Assembly (NCBI RefSeq): GCF_001507535.1
Contig: NZ_LQBN01000001.1
Span: 310,001-374,000 of the forward strand
Direction: 5' to 3'
From: Thiomicrospira sp. WB1
GTDB lineage: Bacteria > Pseudomonadota > Gammaproteobacteria > Thiomicrospirales > Thiomicrospiraceae
Length of the DNA: 64,000 bases
The notes beneath the pieces were generated by a model. That model was not told where the DNA came from. It searched no databases and saw only the letters and a list, made by a program, of their open reading frames with translations. Shown here piece by piece: positions 53,599-62,508 of this stretch. Position 1 is the stretch's first letter. Each line of letters begins with the position of its first letter. The position numbers were made by a program, and so were the translations under genes.

Positions 53599-54486
53599 TC
53601 AGGAGCGCTCCAGGCTGTCGAGCAGTCCCTGAATCATGGCAATGGCCTGGCGTTGATAGTGCCCACCGAACAGGTTGAAGTGATTGAGCACATGGTAGAG
53701 GTTATACAATGCTTTGCGCTGCTGGTAGCCAGCGTCCAGCGGAAAGACTTCGTTGTACCCCCGGTAGAAGTCAGCACTGTAGCCGCCGAAAAGTTCGGTC
53801 ATGGCAATGTCGGCTTCGCGGTCGCCATAATAGCTGGCCGGGTCGAAAAAGACCGGGTCGCCGTCGCTGTCGAAAGCACTGTTGCCCGCCCAGAGGTCGC
53901 CATGCAGGGGCGAGGCTTCAGGCTGATAATCGGTGAAAAAGCCGTCCAGCTGGTCGATCAGGGTTTGTCCAAGCTGATCCAGTTGAGCCCCGGCGCCCGC
54001 GTCCACTGCCAGTTCAATCTGGTGGCGTAAGCGTTTCTGGCCATAAAATCGTACCCAATCGGTGTCCCAGCCGTTGGGCTGCAGCGTGTGGCCGATGTAG
54101 TTGTCCTGATGCCAGCCAAAATCGCCGCTGGGGTTGACCTGGTGGTGGAGCAGTGCCAGGTCTTTGCCGCGCTGATAGTCGTCGCCCTGAGCGCGCATGG
54201 GCAGCCAGTTCAAAATCAACCAGGCCTGGTGATTTTGGCTCCCCACGGCAATGACTTTGGGGGTCTGGATGCTGCCGGTGGCCTGAAGGCGATTCAAACT
54301 TTCGGCTTCGGTTTCAAACAGCGCCAACTGGTCAGCGTGATTGAATTTGACGAAAAAATCGCCCGCCGAGGTATGCAGATGCGCCGCCTGATGGATGTCA
54401 CCGCCGGAGACAGCGGAGGCCGAGGTGATGTGTGTCGCCTGTCCCAATGCTTCAGACAGGGGGGCGTTTAACGTCTGCCAGTCCAT
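53599..54486 (-). CDS. Fructosamine kinase family protein (FN3K-like)
   Basis: 295 residues, matching YniA of E. coli. The N-lobe GGDIHQAAHL and FFVKFN, the catalytic loop PLHGDLWAGNSAF and the DFG-like VFFDPASYYGDREADIAMTELFGG are intact. FN3K proteins phosphorylate ketosamines on glycated proteins so that they fall off; bacterial ones mainly act on ribulosamines. Its start lies 30 bases below the PBP1A stop, perhaps co-transcribed. The palindrome at 54219 is read in frame as HQAW. Confidence 0.93.
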   Translation of the reverse strand: MDWQTLNAPLSEALGQATHITSASAVSGGDIHQAAHLHTSAGDFFVKFNHADQLALFETEAESLNRLQATGSIQTPKVIAVGSQNHQAWLILNWLPMRAQGDDYQRGKDLALLHHQVNPSGDFGWHQDNYIGHTLQPNGWDTDWVRFYGQKRLRHQIELAVDAGAGAQLDQLGQTLIDQLDGFFTDYQPEASPLHGDLWAGNSAFDSDGDPVFFDPASYYGDREADIAMTELFGGYSADFYRGYNEVFPLDAGYQQRKALYNLYHVLNHFNLFGGHYQRQAIAMIQGLLDSLERS

Positions 54487-54516
54487 AAAATCTCCTAGTT
54501 GCCGGTTGCCAGGGGT

Positions 54517-57012
54517 CTATTGAAACAGTTCCTGGGTGATTTTTTCCATCTCGGTGGCTTCCACGCTCGGGATTTCCGGGGCATTGTCTTCGCGGAAAAT
54601 TTCAAACACCGCGTTTGGGTTGTCGGCGGGAACCGCTTGTCCGGTGTCGGGATTGATGGGAATGTTCACCAGCCCGGACGGGGTCGGGATCGGCGTATTG
54701 GCATAAGGGGCCAGCGCCGCTTCCATGTAATCGATCCAGATAGGCAGTGCCGCGCGGCCGCCGACCTCAGAGCGTCCCAGCGTGGAGGGCGTATCGAACC
54801 CGACCCAGACGGTGGTGGCAATGTGCGGGTTGAAACCGGAGAACCAGGCATCGACCTGGTTGTTGGTGGTACCGGTTTTGCCAGCGATGTCGTTGCGCCC
54901 CAGTTGTTTGGCTTTGCGCCCCGAACCGTAAGCGATCACGTCCTGCATCATCGAGGTGACCAGATAAGCGTTCTGCGGGGTGATGGTACGCGGCGCATAA
55001 GCCGGGTCATTGTCTTCGCACTGGAACTGGCAGGCGGTTTTGGGCTCGGCCTGATAGATGACGTCGCCATTGAAGTCACGCACCCGATCAATCAGGTAAG
55101 GGTCAATGCGATAGCCGCCATTGGCAAAGGTCGCGTAGCCGCGTACCACCTGTTGCGGGGTCAGCTGGACGGTGCCCAGCGCCAGCGACAGGTTGCGACT
55201 GGCATTGAGCGCGTCATCAGGAAAGCCGAAACGACGAAAATAGTCGGCCGCGTAGCCCACGCCGACCCGCTGTAGAAGACGAATGGAAACCAGATTGCGC
55301 GAATAAGCCAGCGCTTTGCGCAAGCGGGTGGGGCCGTAAAAACGCCCCGAGTAGTTTTCCGGTTTCCAGGTGTCTTCGAGGTTACGGTCTTCAAACACCA
55401 CTGGCGCGTCATTGATCACGGTGGCCACGGTCATGCCCTGTTCCAGCGCACTGGAGTAAAGGAACGGCTTGATGTTGGAACCGACCTGACGCTTGGCCTG
55501 AGTCACGCGGTTGTATTTGCTTTTGAAATAGTCATAGCCGCCCACCAGCGCTTGAATGGCCCCAGTGCGGGCATTGACCGAAATCAATGCGCCCTCAACG
55601 TTCGGGTTTTGAGCCAGTTGCCAACGATCCTCACGTTGATGCACGTAAATAAGGTCCCCCTGCTCAAGCACATCGGTCACGGCTTCCGGTTTGGGGCCCG
55701 TTTTGTTGACACTGAGATAAGGACGCGCCCAGGCCAGATCGGCCAATGGCAGGGAGGCGGTTTGCCCGTTTTCCAGAAGAAGGTCGGCCTGCTTGGCCTG
55801 AACCGTCGTGACCACCGCCGCGACCAGATCGCCATAAACCGGCATCTCATCCAGCCGTTTCAACAGGGCATCCTCATCGGTCATCTGGCTGGGCGATAAA
55901 TGGCCGCTGGGGCCGCGATAACCATGGCGACGTTCATAGGCCTGCAGCCCCTGGCGGACCGCCTGGTTGGCCACGGCCTGCAGCTCGCTGTTAATGGTCG
56001 TGATCAGCGTCAGGCCGTTTTCCAGCGCGTCTTCCCCAAACTGTTCCAAGGCAAAACGACGGGCCATTTCAGCGATGTAGTCGGCTTCGATGTCAATGCG
56101 GGCGCCCGTGAGCTTCGCATGCACTGGCGTGGCCTTGGCGGTTTCAAACTGCTCGTCGGTGATGTAATTGTTTTTGTGCATCTGGCGCAGTACATAATTG
56201 CGCCGGATCATCGCTCTTTCCGGGTCGTAGATCGGATTGTAGCGGGATGGCGCCTTGGGCAAACCGGCGATCATCGCGTATTCGTTTAAAGCCAGTTCAT
56301 CAATGGGTTTGCCGTAATAGGTCTGTGCCGCGGCGGCCACGCCGTATGAGCGATAGCCCAGAAAAATTTTGTTCAGGTAAAGTGCCAGGATTTCCTGTTT
56401 GCTCAAATAATGTTCGATTTTGTAGGAAAGGACGATCTCGTTGAATTTGCGCAAAAAGGTGCGCTCACGCGACAGGAAAAAATTACGCGCCACCTGCATG
56501 GTGATGGTGGAACCGCCGGATTGTTTGCTGCCGGTGGTGACCAGTTCGAACACCGCCCGCGCGATCCCCATATAGTCCACGCCGCCGTGTTCAAAAAAGT
56601 TTTCGTCCTCGGCAGAGATGATGGCCTGGGTCATCAGCGGGGGAATTTCGTTGTAATCAAGCGGCAGTCGCTTTTGGGTGCCGATTTCGGTGATCAGCTG
56701 CCCGTCCTGGGTTTCGATGCGCAAGGGGACTTTGTAGGTGACATCTTTCAATTCCCGCGGGTCAGGCAGGTTGGGCAACAGGGTCCAGACGTAACCGCCG
56801 ACCAGCAGGGCCGGCAACACAAAGAACAGAAACAGACCGCCCCAGATCAGGCGACGGCGCTTGCGGCGGCGTTTGGACGGGTCCGGTTGCGGGGAGGACG
56901 ATTCGGGCTCATTTTCCGACGCATCGGGAGAGGCCTTCGTCGGGTCGTCGGGCGTTGACGCTAATTCGTCGAGATTGATTTTCGGATCACGTTGGGTGTC
57001 GGAGTGACTCAT
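54517..57012 (-). CDS. mrcA: Bifunctional penicillin-binding protein 1A
   Basis: 831 residues. A basic cytoplasmic tail rich in Pro/Ser (KRRRKRRRL) and one TM helix (about 55-78) lead to the GT51 transglycosylase with EDENFFEHGGVDYMG and the GGSTITMQVARNFFLS stretch. An OB-like insertion follows, then the transpeptidase with SNIK (SxxK), SRN and KTGTTNNQVDAWFSG. It polymerises and cross-links peptidoglycan in the periplasm. The gene is slightly short in the N-terminal tail compared with ponA genes of larger cells, within normal range. All catalytic motifs are intact. Confidence 0.96.
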   Translation of the reverse strand: MSHSDTQRDPKINLDELASTPDDPTKASPDASENEPESSSPQPDPSKRRRKRRRLIWGGLFLFFVLPALLVGGYVWTLLPNLPDPRELKDVTYKVPLRIETQDGQLITEIGTQKRLPLDYNEIPPLMTQAIISAEDENFFEHGGVDYMGIARAVFELVTTGSKQSGGSTITMQVARNFFLSRERTFLRKFNEIVLSYKIEHYLSKQEILALYLNKIFLGYRSYGVAAAAQTYYGKPIDELALNEYAMIAGLPKAPSRYNPIYDPERAMIRRNYVLRQMHKNNYITDEQFETAKATPVHAKLTGARIDIEADYIAEMARRFALEQFGEDALENGLTLITTINSELQAVANQAVRQGLQAYERRHGYRGPSGHLSPSQMTDEDALLKRLDEMPVYGDLVAAVVTTVQAKQADLLLENGQTASLPLADLAWARPYLSVNKTGPKPEAVTDVLEQGDLIYVHQREDRWQLAQNPNVEGALISVNARTGAIQALVGGYDYFKSKYNRVTQAKRQVGSNIKPFLYSSALEQGMTVATVINDAPVVFEDRNLEDTWKPENYSGRFYGPTRLRKALAYSRNLVSIRLLQRVGVGYAADYFRRFGFPDDALNASRNLSLALGTVQLTPQQVVRGYATFANGGYRIDPYLIDRVRDFNGDVIYQAEPKTACQFQCEDNDPAYAPRTITPQNAYLVTSMMQDVIAYGSGRKAKQLGRNDIAGKTGTTNNQVDAWFSGFNPHIATTVWVGFDTPSTLGRSEVGGRAALPIWIDYMEAALAPYANTPIPTPSGLVNIPINPDTGQAVPADNPNAVFEIFREDNAPEIPSVEATEMEKITQELFQ

Positions 57013-57093
57013 GGGGCAGCGGCCAGTCGTTCTGTGAGGACAAAGACGCTATTATATGCAATCTGGCGCGGGAATCCCAGATTGGGCGGAGAG

Positions 57094-57120
57094 AAAAAAC
57101 CCGGCAGCGAGGCCGGGTTT
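57094..57120 (-). terminator. Terminator after the 71-residue membrane protein
   Basis: On the - strand AACCCGGC pairs with GCCGGGTT around a six-base loop, followed by TTTT. It ends the small-gene transcript before pbp1A. Confidence 0.85.
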
Positions 57121-57142
57121 CGTTTGAAGCAATGGGGGCGAA

Positions 57143-57358
57143 TTAGGAGCGCTTGGAATAGCGACCGCTGCGAATGTCGTCCCACATAAGGTACAGGTTG
57201 CCGCCAACAATGAACACGATCGACGCGATCACGGCTGCTGCTGCGATGTAAACCTGCAGGGACTGAGGCAGAATGTTTGCCCAGATACCCAACAGAACCG
57301 CCAATGGGATCACAACGGTGACCACCAGAACCCCTAGCAATTTAATAAAATTATTCAT
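57143..57358 (-). CDS. Small two-TM membrane protein of unknown function
   Basis: 71 residues: hydrophobic helices at about 5-27 and 35-57 and a basic tail (WDDIRSGRYSKRS). The start follows AGGAAAGC and a terminator follows the stop, so it is a genuine independent gene. No family is recognised. Confidence 0.75.
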   Translation of the reverse strand: MNNFIKLLGVLVVTVVIPLAVLLGIWANILPQSLQVYIAAAAVIASIVFIVGGNLYLMWDDIRSGRYSKRS

Positions 57359-57455
57359 GTGCTTTCCTCAGACTTTGTTGTGATCGATAACAACACGTCA
57401 AAACTATACTCAGCTTTGGCGCAAAATTCAATTAGGAAACTTGATCCGGATCAAT

Positions 57456-57502
57456 AAACCGGCGCGCTTTGAGCGCAAACGGGTGTCCCGTTGCGCCGGT
57501 TT
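57456..57502 (-). terminator. Probable terminator after yicC
   Basis: AAACCGGCGC pairs with GCGCCGGTTT across a 27-base loop that can fold further, and TTTATT follows on the - strand. Because the stem ends in A and T runs on both sides, it could work in both directions. Confidence 0.6.
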
Positions 57503-58371
57503 TATTCGATGTTCTGAATTTGCTCGCGCATCTGTTCGATCAGGACTTTGAGTTCGATGCTGATCTGGCTGATGTCAGTGGCCGGGGATTTGGCGGCAAT
57601 GGTGTTGGCTTCGCGATTGAGTTCCTGCATCAGAAAGTCCAGGCGTCGTCCTACCGGACCGGTGCTGTCCATCACCCGTTTGACTTCGGTCAGGTGGGCA
57701 TTGAGACGGTCGATTTCTTCGTCAATGTCCATTTTCTGAATCAATAACGCGGCTTCCTGCGCCAGGCGTTCGGCGCTGACGTCCAAGTCGGTACGCTCAA
57801 ATTTCTGTTTGAGTTTTTGTTGGGTCTGGGTGCGGATCTGCGGCATTTTCGCCTGAGCTTGTTTGACTTCGGCCCGGGCTTTGTCCAGTCGTTGCATCAG
57901 GCCGTTTTTCAGAGCAATGCCTTCGCGCGTTCGGGTTTGCACGTGTTCATTCAGCGCCTCTTTCAATGTATCGAGCAGGCGTCGCTTGAACTGTTCAGGT
58001 TTGAGGTCACCGAAGGCAGACTCTTTGACCAGGCCTGGCCATTTCAGCACTTCGACCGGATCGATGGGCCCGGCCTCGCGCAGGGTGTGCTGAATCTGTT
58101 CCAGATTGTGGCTCAGTTGCGACAGCAGTCCACGGTCCAGCTGCAGGCTGTCCTGGCGGCTGGCCGGTTGCAGAGTCAGGCTGAGCGTGACCCGGCCGCG
58201 TGCGATGAATTGCTTGAGCAGGTCGCGCAGCGCAGGTTCGCAAAATGCGGTTTCCGGGGGGAGCTGGTACTGGGTTTCAAGGTAGCGATGATTGACGCTG
58301 CGCAGGGTCCAGACAATCTCGCCCCAGCTATCCTGAAAGGTTCGGTGGGTGTAAGCGGTCATACTTTTCAT
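57502..58371 (-). CDS. yicC: YicC-family endoribonuclease
   Basis: 289 residues, opening MKSMTAYTHRTFQDS and continuing LRSVNHRYLETQYQLPPE. The YicC_N domain covers residues 1-155 and the DUF1732 C-terminal domain ends with FLMQELNREANTIAAKS and LIEQMREQIQNIE. YicC proteins cut RNA, including small RNAs, in E. coli. It is divergent from rdgB with about 120 bases between. An ACCAGGCCTGGC near-copy of the palindrome lies at 58028. Confidence 0.94.
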   Translation of the reverse strand: MKSMTAYTHRTFQDSWGEIVWTLRSVNHRYLETQYQLPPETAFCEPALRDLLKQFIARGRVTLSLTLQPASRQDSLQLDRGLLSQLSHNLEQIQHTLREAGPIDPVEVLKWPGLVKESAFGDLKPEQFKRRLLDTLKEALNEHVQTRTREGIALKNGLMQRLDKARAEVKQAQAKMPQIRTQTQQKLKQKFERTDLDVSAERLAQEAALLIQKMDIDEEIDRLNAHLTEVKRVMDSTGPVGRRLDFLMQELNREANTIAAKSPATDISQISIELKVLIEQMREQIQNIE

Positions 58372-58495
58372 GGGCTTGAAACCTTTGGCGCGTTGGGTTT
58401 GCTATAATTGTGCCGTTTCGATGATGCGATGTAAATGTAGGCGTTGGTCTCAGCCAGCGCTGCGCATCCGAGAGGTAATAAGCAGGGACGGCTTT

Positions 58496-59107
58496 ATGGC
58501 GGAACACAGAAAAGAGCAATGGGTGCTGGCCACGGGCAATCCGGGCAAACTGGCTGAAATGCAGTCACTGCTGGCCCCGCTTGGTATTGATTTGCGTCCG
58601 CAAAGCGACTTTTTTACGGAGGCGGCCGAGGAAAATGGCCTGAGCTTTGTTGAAAACGCGCTGATCAAGGCGCGTTTTGCGTCGGAAAAAACCGGCCTGC
58701 CCGCGATGGCCGATGACTCCGGGTTGGAGGTGGCGGCGCTGGACGGGGAACCGGGGATTTTTTCGGCGCGTTACGGTGAAGGCTTTCAGGGTCAGGCGGC
58801 CAGTGATGCGGTCAATAATGCAAAATTAGTGGATGCGCTGCAGGGCGTTCCCGCCGAAAACCGCCAGGCCTGCTATTACTGTGCCATGGTCTGGGTACGT
58901 CACGCCCGTGATCCGGTGCCGCGGATCGGATTGGGCCAATGGTGCGGCCAGGTTCTGGAAGCCCCGCAAGGCGAGGGCGGGTTTGGTTACGACCCGCTGA
59001 TCTGGTTGCCTGAGCAACAGTGCACCGCGGCGGCGTTGCCCAAAGCCGATAAAAACCGGCTCAGTCATCGTGCTCAAGCCATTCACGCTTTGATGCTACA
59101 GTTTTAA
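58496..59107 (+). CDS. rdgB: XTP/dITP diphosphatase, RdgB/HAM1
   Basis: 203 residues from the ATG at 58496, with AGGGA upstream; a longer frame includes the promoter region. Signatures are VLATGNPGKLAEM (SxNxxK), ENALIKARFAS, MADDSGLEVAALDGEPG and FGYDPLIWLP. It removes XTP, ITP and dITP to keep them out of DNA and RNA. It is the first gene in a + strand group, 45 bases before the DUF1538 gene. A TATAAT at 58403-58408 could be its -10 box. Confidence 0.96.
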   Translation: MAEHRKEQWVLATGNPGKLAEMQSLLAPLGIDLRPQSDFFTEAAEENGLSFVENALIKARFASEKTGLPAMADDSGLEVAALDGEPGIFSARYGEGFQGQAASDAVNNAKLVDALQGVPAENRQACYYCAMVWVRHARDPVPRIGLGQWCGQVLEAPQGEGGFGYDPLIWLPEQQCTAAALPKADKNRLSHRAQAIHALMLQF

Positions 59108-59151
59108 CCTTTCATCCGGGCTCTTACAACGTTTAACACGGTTTGATTTTC

Positions 59152-60912
59152 ATGGAAAAACAGGAAATTCCCTACCACGAGGTGGTGCAGCGCGAGCGCT
59201 TTGATACGCGTGTGATCGATTATGGTGAGCTGACGCGTTCACCGGAAGCGGCCTACAGCAAGTTTCGCATCACCCCGATGGATGCTTACCGGCTGCTGAA
59301 ACCCTACTTTAACGACCGCATTGGCGACCAGTTGCGCGCGGTTTTGCCCCTGGCTTTGTACCTGGCGCTGTTTCAGATGATTATTTTGCGTCAGCACGTT
59401 ATGGATGCCGGCGTGATCACCGCCGGGTTAATGGCGGTGATTATCGGGTTGATGCTGTTTATGGAAGGACTGCGTCTGGGGCTGATGCCCTTTGGGGAGA
59501 CCATCGGTAATAAATTGCCGCAGAAATCCACGCTGCCGGTAGTGCTCGGCATCGCCTTCATTCTCGGGATCGGAGTGACGTTCGCCGAACCCGCGATCGG
59601 GGCGCTGAAAGAAGCCGGCTCCAATGTGATTCCCGAGGACGCGCCTTATCTGTATGCGATGTTGAATTTTTATGCCGAGCGACTGGTGCTGGTGGTGGGC
59701 ATTGGTGTGGGACTGGCCGCACTGTTGGGGACCTTGCGTTTTTTGTATAACTGGAGCCTCAAACCCATGATTTTTGCCACGGTGCTGCCGGTGCTGGCAC
59801 TGACGGTTTATGTGGCACTGGACCCGCAGCTGAGCCCGGTCATTGGGCTGGCGTGGGACAGTGGGGCGGTGACCACTGGGCCGGTGACGGTGCCACTGGT
59901 GCTGGCGCTGGGCATTGGCATCGCCTCCGCAGCCGGAAGCGGCAATCAGTCGTTGAGCGGGTTTGGAATTGTGACGCTGGCCTCACTGTTTCCGATTATG
60001 GCCGTGTTGCTGTTGGGGCTGTATGTGCAGTCGGCGATGACGGTGCCTGAAATTCTGGCGCAGGCCAAATCGATTCACGCCGCCGATCCGACCTGGTATC
60101 AGGTGACGCCTATGGCGGAAATCATCGGTGGCTTGCGTGCGATTGTGCCGTTGATCCTGTTTCTGGGGCTGGTGCTGGTCTTTCTGTTGCGCGAAAAAAT
60201 GCGCGACAGCAAAGTGGTGATGCTGGGGCTGGGCTTTGCCATTGTGGGCATGATCGTGTTTAACCTGGGCCTGACCTACGGTCTTGCCAAGCTGGGCGGG
60301 CAGGCCGGTTCCATGATTCCGGCCGCGTTCATTCAGATGGATGGCGTGGATGAGTCGCCGTTTTATTGGTTCAGTCTCGGGATTGCCATCACCTTGTTGT
60401 TTGCGTTTCTGCTCGGGTTCGGGGCGACGGTGGCGGAGCCGGCTCTGAACGCGCTGGGCATGACGGTGGAGACCCTGACCAACGGGGCATTCAAAAAGAA
60501 AACCCTGATGACGGCCGTCGCGGTGGGCGTGGGGATCGGGATCGCCACCGGCGTGGCGAAGATTATTTTCGACTGGTCTCTGGCGTGGCTATTGATCCCG
60601 ACCTATCTGTTTGCGCTGGTCTTGACGCTGCTTTCGACGGAAGAATACGTCAACGTGGCCTGGGACAGCGCCGGCGTGACCACCGGGCCGGTCACGGTGC
60701 CGTTGGTGTTGGCGATGGGTCTGGGTCTGGGTCTGGCCGTGGGCGCAATCGAAGGCTTCGGCATTCTGGCAATGGCTTCGATCGGTCCGATTATCTCAGT
60801 GCAGTTGACAGGCTTGGCAATCCGACTGCGCTTGTACTGGCAGGAGCGCCGTCGCCTTAAAGAAGAAGCGGCCCTGGATCCAACCTATCAAAAAGGGAGT
60901 GTGAACGCATGA
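59152..60912 (+). CDS. DUF1538 membrane protein, PII-linked candidate transporter
   Basis: 586 residues from the ATG at 59152, though no ribosome site is clear. After a 65-residue cytosolic head come about 14 hydrophobic helices arranged as two repeats. Each repeat has TFAEPAIGAL or TVAEPALNAL near its start and AWDSGAVTTGPVTVPLVLA or AWDSAGVTTGPVTVPLVLA later, the DUF1538 marks. The function of the family is unknown. Its stop overlaps the start of a PII-like gene by ATGA, and a second PII-like gene overlaps in the same way. A transporter or channel gated by PII-type proteins, by analogy with AmtB-GlnK and SbtA-SbtB, is my inference. Confidence 0.85.
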   Translation: MEKQEIPYHEVVQRERFDTRVIDYGELTRSPEAAYSKFRITPMDAYRLLKPYFNDRIGDQLRAVLPLALYLALFQMIILRQHVMDAGVITAGLMAVIIGLMLFMEGLRLGLMPFGETIGNKLPQKSTLPVVLGIAFILGIGVTFAEPAIGALKEAGSNVIPEDAPYLYAMLNFYAERLVLVVGIGVGLAALLGTLRFLYNWSLKPMIFATVLPVLALTVYVALDPQLSPVIGLAWDSGAVTTGPVTVPLVLALGIGIASAAGSGNQSLSGFGIVTLASLFPIMAVLLLGLYVQSAMTVPEILAQAKSIHAADPTWYQVTPMAEIIGGLRAIVPLILFLGLVLVFLLREKMRDSKVVMLGLGFAIVGMIVFNLGLTYGLAKLGGQAGSMIPAAFIQMDGVDESPFYWFSLGIAITLLFAFLLGFGATVAEPALNALGMTVETLTNGAFKKKTLMTAVAVGVGIGIATGVAKIIFDWSLAWLLIPTYLFALVLTLLSTEEYVNVAWDSAGVTTGPVTVPLVLAMGLGLGLAVGAIEGFGILAMASIGPIISVQLTGLAIRLRLYWQERRRLKEEAALDPTYQKGSVNA

Positions 60913-61310
60913 GTGCACAAAAGGAAATGACCATTCTCACCGGTGTGTCCCTGATCACCTGCATGGTGCAAAAAGGCAAGGGCGAAGCCGTGGTTGCGGC
61001 CGCCCGTTCGGCCGGCGCTCAGGGTGCCTCCATTCATTTCGGGCGCGGGGCCGGTGTGCGTGAACGTCTGGGGCTGCTCAGCATTACCGTGGAAGCAGAA
61101 AAAGAAGTGATTCAGATCATGGTGTCCAAGCAGCAGGAAGAAGAGGTGTTTGCGGAAATGTTTGAAGCGGGACAGCTCGATACGCCGGGCATGGGCATTA
61201 TGTTTGTCACCCCGCTGGAAAAAGCCGCGGCGTATATCCCGCCGCATGTGCTGGAACGCATTGAAAAAGACCGGGTTGCCAGAAAAACCAACCGTCAGGA
61301 AATTCTATGA
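60909..61310 (+). CDS. PII-family protein without the uridylylated tyrosine
   Basis: 133 residues with the PII ferredoxin-like pattern: LITCMVQKGKGEAVVAAARSAG, a short T-loop region IHFGRGAGVRERLGL and DTPGMGIMFVTPLEKAAAYI. Compared with GlnK the long T-loop with RQKGxTExYRG is replaced and no Tyr occurs there, so GlnD-type uridylylation is unlikely. It overlaps both neighbours by ATGA. It probably senses a nucleotide or a small ligand and binds the membrane protein encoded before it. Confidence 0.8.
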   Translation: MSAQKEMTILTGVSLITCMVQKGKGEAVVAAARSAGAQGASIHFGRGAGVRERLGLLSITVEAEKEVIQIMVSKQQEEEVFAEMFEAGQLDTPGMGIMFVTPLEKAAAYIPPHVLERIEKDRVARKTNRQEIL

Positions 61311-61759
61311 GCGAGACCGAAACGGATACCCAGAAAAAAACGCCTACGCTGTTGCATGCCAAGCTGATTGGTGGGGTGATCGCACGCGGCGAATCCAAAC
61401 GCGTCCTGGAGGCCTTGCCGCCGGGGAAAATCATGGCATCGGAGTACGTCTCCATCCGCAACGCTCAGTCCACCATGGCGGGCGAAAACTGGGAGGAGAT
61501 GGACCTATTGCGTCTGGTGGTGCGTGCTGATGACGCCGAGGACGTGTTTGCCCAATTGCATGAGCTGGCTGAGGTGAGCACGCGGGAAGGGGTTTATTTG
61601 TATCAGCACGATGTGCCCCGCTGCACCGAATATACGCTGCCCTTCCTGCCTGAGGAAGGCCTGGCGCTCAGCGTGCTCAAGGACCCGGAACAGGCCCGAG
61701 AGATGGGGCTCGACGATGAGCAGGTCGCTCAGTTGAAGACGCTGGCTCAAAACGAGTAA
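61307..61759 (+). CDS. Second PII-like protein of the DUF1538 module
   Basis: 150 residues. The middle reads LLRLVVRADDAEDVFAQLHELA and TREGVYLYQHDVPRCTEYTLPF, which fits the second beta-alpha-beta unit and C-terminal strand of the PII/CutA fold, with an N-terminal half (LLHAKLIGGVIARGESKRVLEAL) that fits the first. It has no clear T-loop. It starts at an ATGA overlap and its stop leaves about 30 bases before the convergent reductase gene. A heteromeric partner of the other PII protein is likely but not shown. Confidence 0.6.
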   Translation: MSETETDTQKKTPTLLHAKLIGGVIARGESKRVLEALPPGKIMASEYVSIRNAQSTMAGENWEEMDLLRLVVRADDAEDVFAQLHELAEVSTREGVYLYQHDVPRCTEYTLPFLPEEGLALSVLKDPEQAREMGLDDEQVAQLKTLAQNE

Positions 61760-61791
61760 GCATCACGCTGAGTGTTTCAGCGCTTTCTGCC

Positions 61792-62493
61792 TCAGTTAAA
61801 CTGGGCCTCATCCAGCCCGGCATCGATGAAGTCGGCTTTGGCCGCTTCCTGCATGGGCCAGGGGCCGCACACCAGCACCCGGGCACCGCTCAGGTCCGGG
61901 CGATCGGCCAACACCTGTTCATGCACCAGCCCAAAATACATTCCGTCTTCCTGCACCTCTGAGAGCACCGGCGTGTAGCGCAGCAGTGCGTGCTTGTCGG
62001 CCAGTTCGGTCATGACGTCGTGATCGTAAAGATCCTGGCGTGTGCGGGCGCCCCAGTAAAATTCGATCGGCGGGTGGGTTTCCAGAGCCAGCAGCTCGTC
62101 CAATACCGCTTTCATGGGCGCAAACCCGGTGCCGCCGGCGATGAGTATGATGGGGTTGTAGGTTTCCGCTTTGACCGTTTCAGCGTCCAAATGGTATTGA
62201 TCATTGGGGCCTTTCACGCGCAGAGTCGCGCCCGTTTCCAGTTGAAACAACTGGGTCATCCAGTCGGTGTGATCGTGGTCGCGAATGTGCAACTCGATCA
62301 ACCCGTCGCGATGATGCGCCGCCGCGATGGAAAAGGGCTTGAGTTCGGTGTCGTTGAAGCCCAGCATCACATACTGGCCCCCGCTGTACGCAAACGGTTC
62401 AGACGGCTGCAGGAACAGTTTGCAGGTGTCGTCGGTCAGAAGCTGACGGTCGACCAGCGTCATGTCTTGCAGGTGGGGCGTGCTTGTGGCCAT
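61792..62493 (-). CDS. NAD(P)H-flavin reductase, Fre/LuxG type
   Basis: 233 residues of ferredoxin-reductase fold. The flavin site is LKPFSIAAA (RxYS-like), the NAD site IILIAGGTGFAPMKAVLDEL, and the C-terminal VLVCGPWPMQEAAK matches Fre/LuxG. It reduces free FMN or riboflavin with NAD(P)H, supplying reduced flavin to ferric reduction or monooxygenases. It is followed by xthA upstream in transcription order, separated by 15 bases, so they may share a transcript. Confidence 0.9.
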   Translation of the reverse strand: MATSTPHLQDMTLVDRQLLTDDTCKLFLQPSEPFAYSGGQYVMLGFNDTELKPFSIAAAHHRDGLIELHIRDHDHTDWMTQLFQLETGATLRVKGPNDQYHLDAETVKAETYNPIILIAGGTGFAPMKAVLDELLALETHPPIEFYWGARTRQDLYDHDVMTELADKHALLRYTPVLSEVQEDGMYFGLVHEQVLADRPDLSGARVLVCGPWPMQEAAKADFIDAGLDEAQFN

Positions 62494-62508
62494 ATGAGGG
62501 AAATCCTT

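Noticed and set aside
58403-58408. Firm promoter call for rdgB
   Set aside because: A TATAAT box is present but no -35 at correct spacing: TTGAAA lies 21 bases away and TTGGCG 12 bases away.
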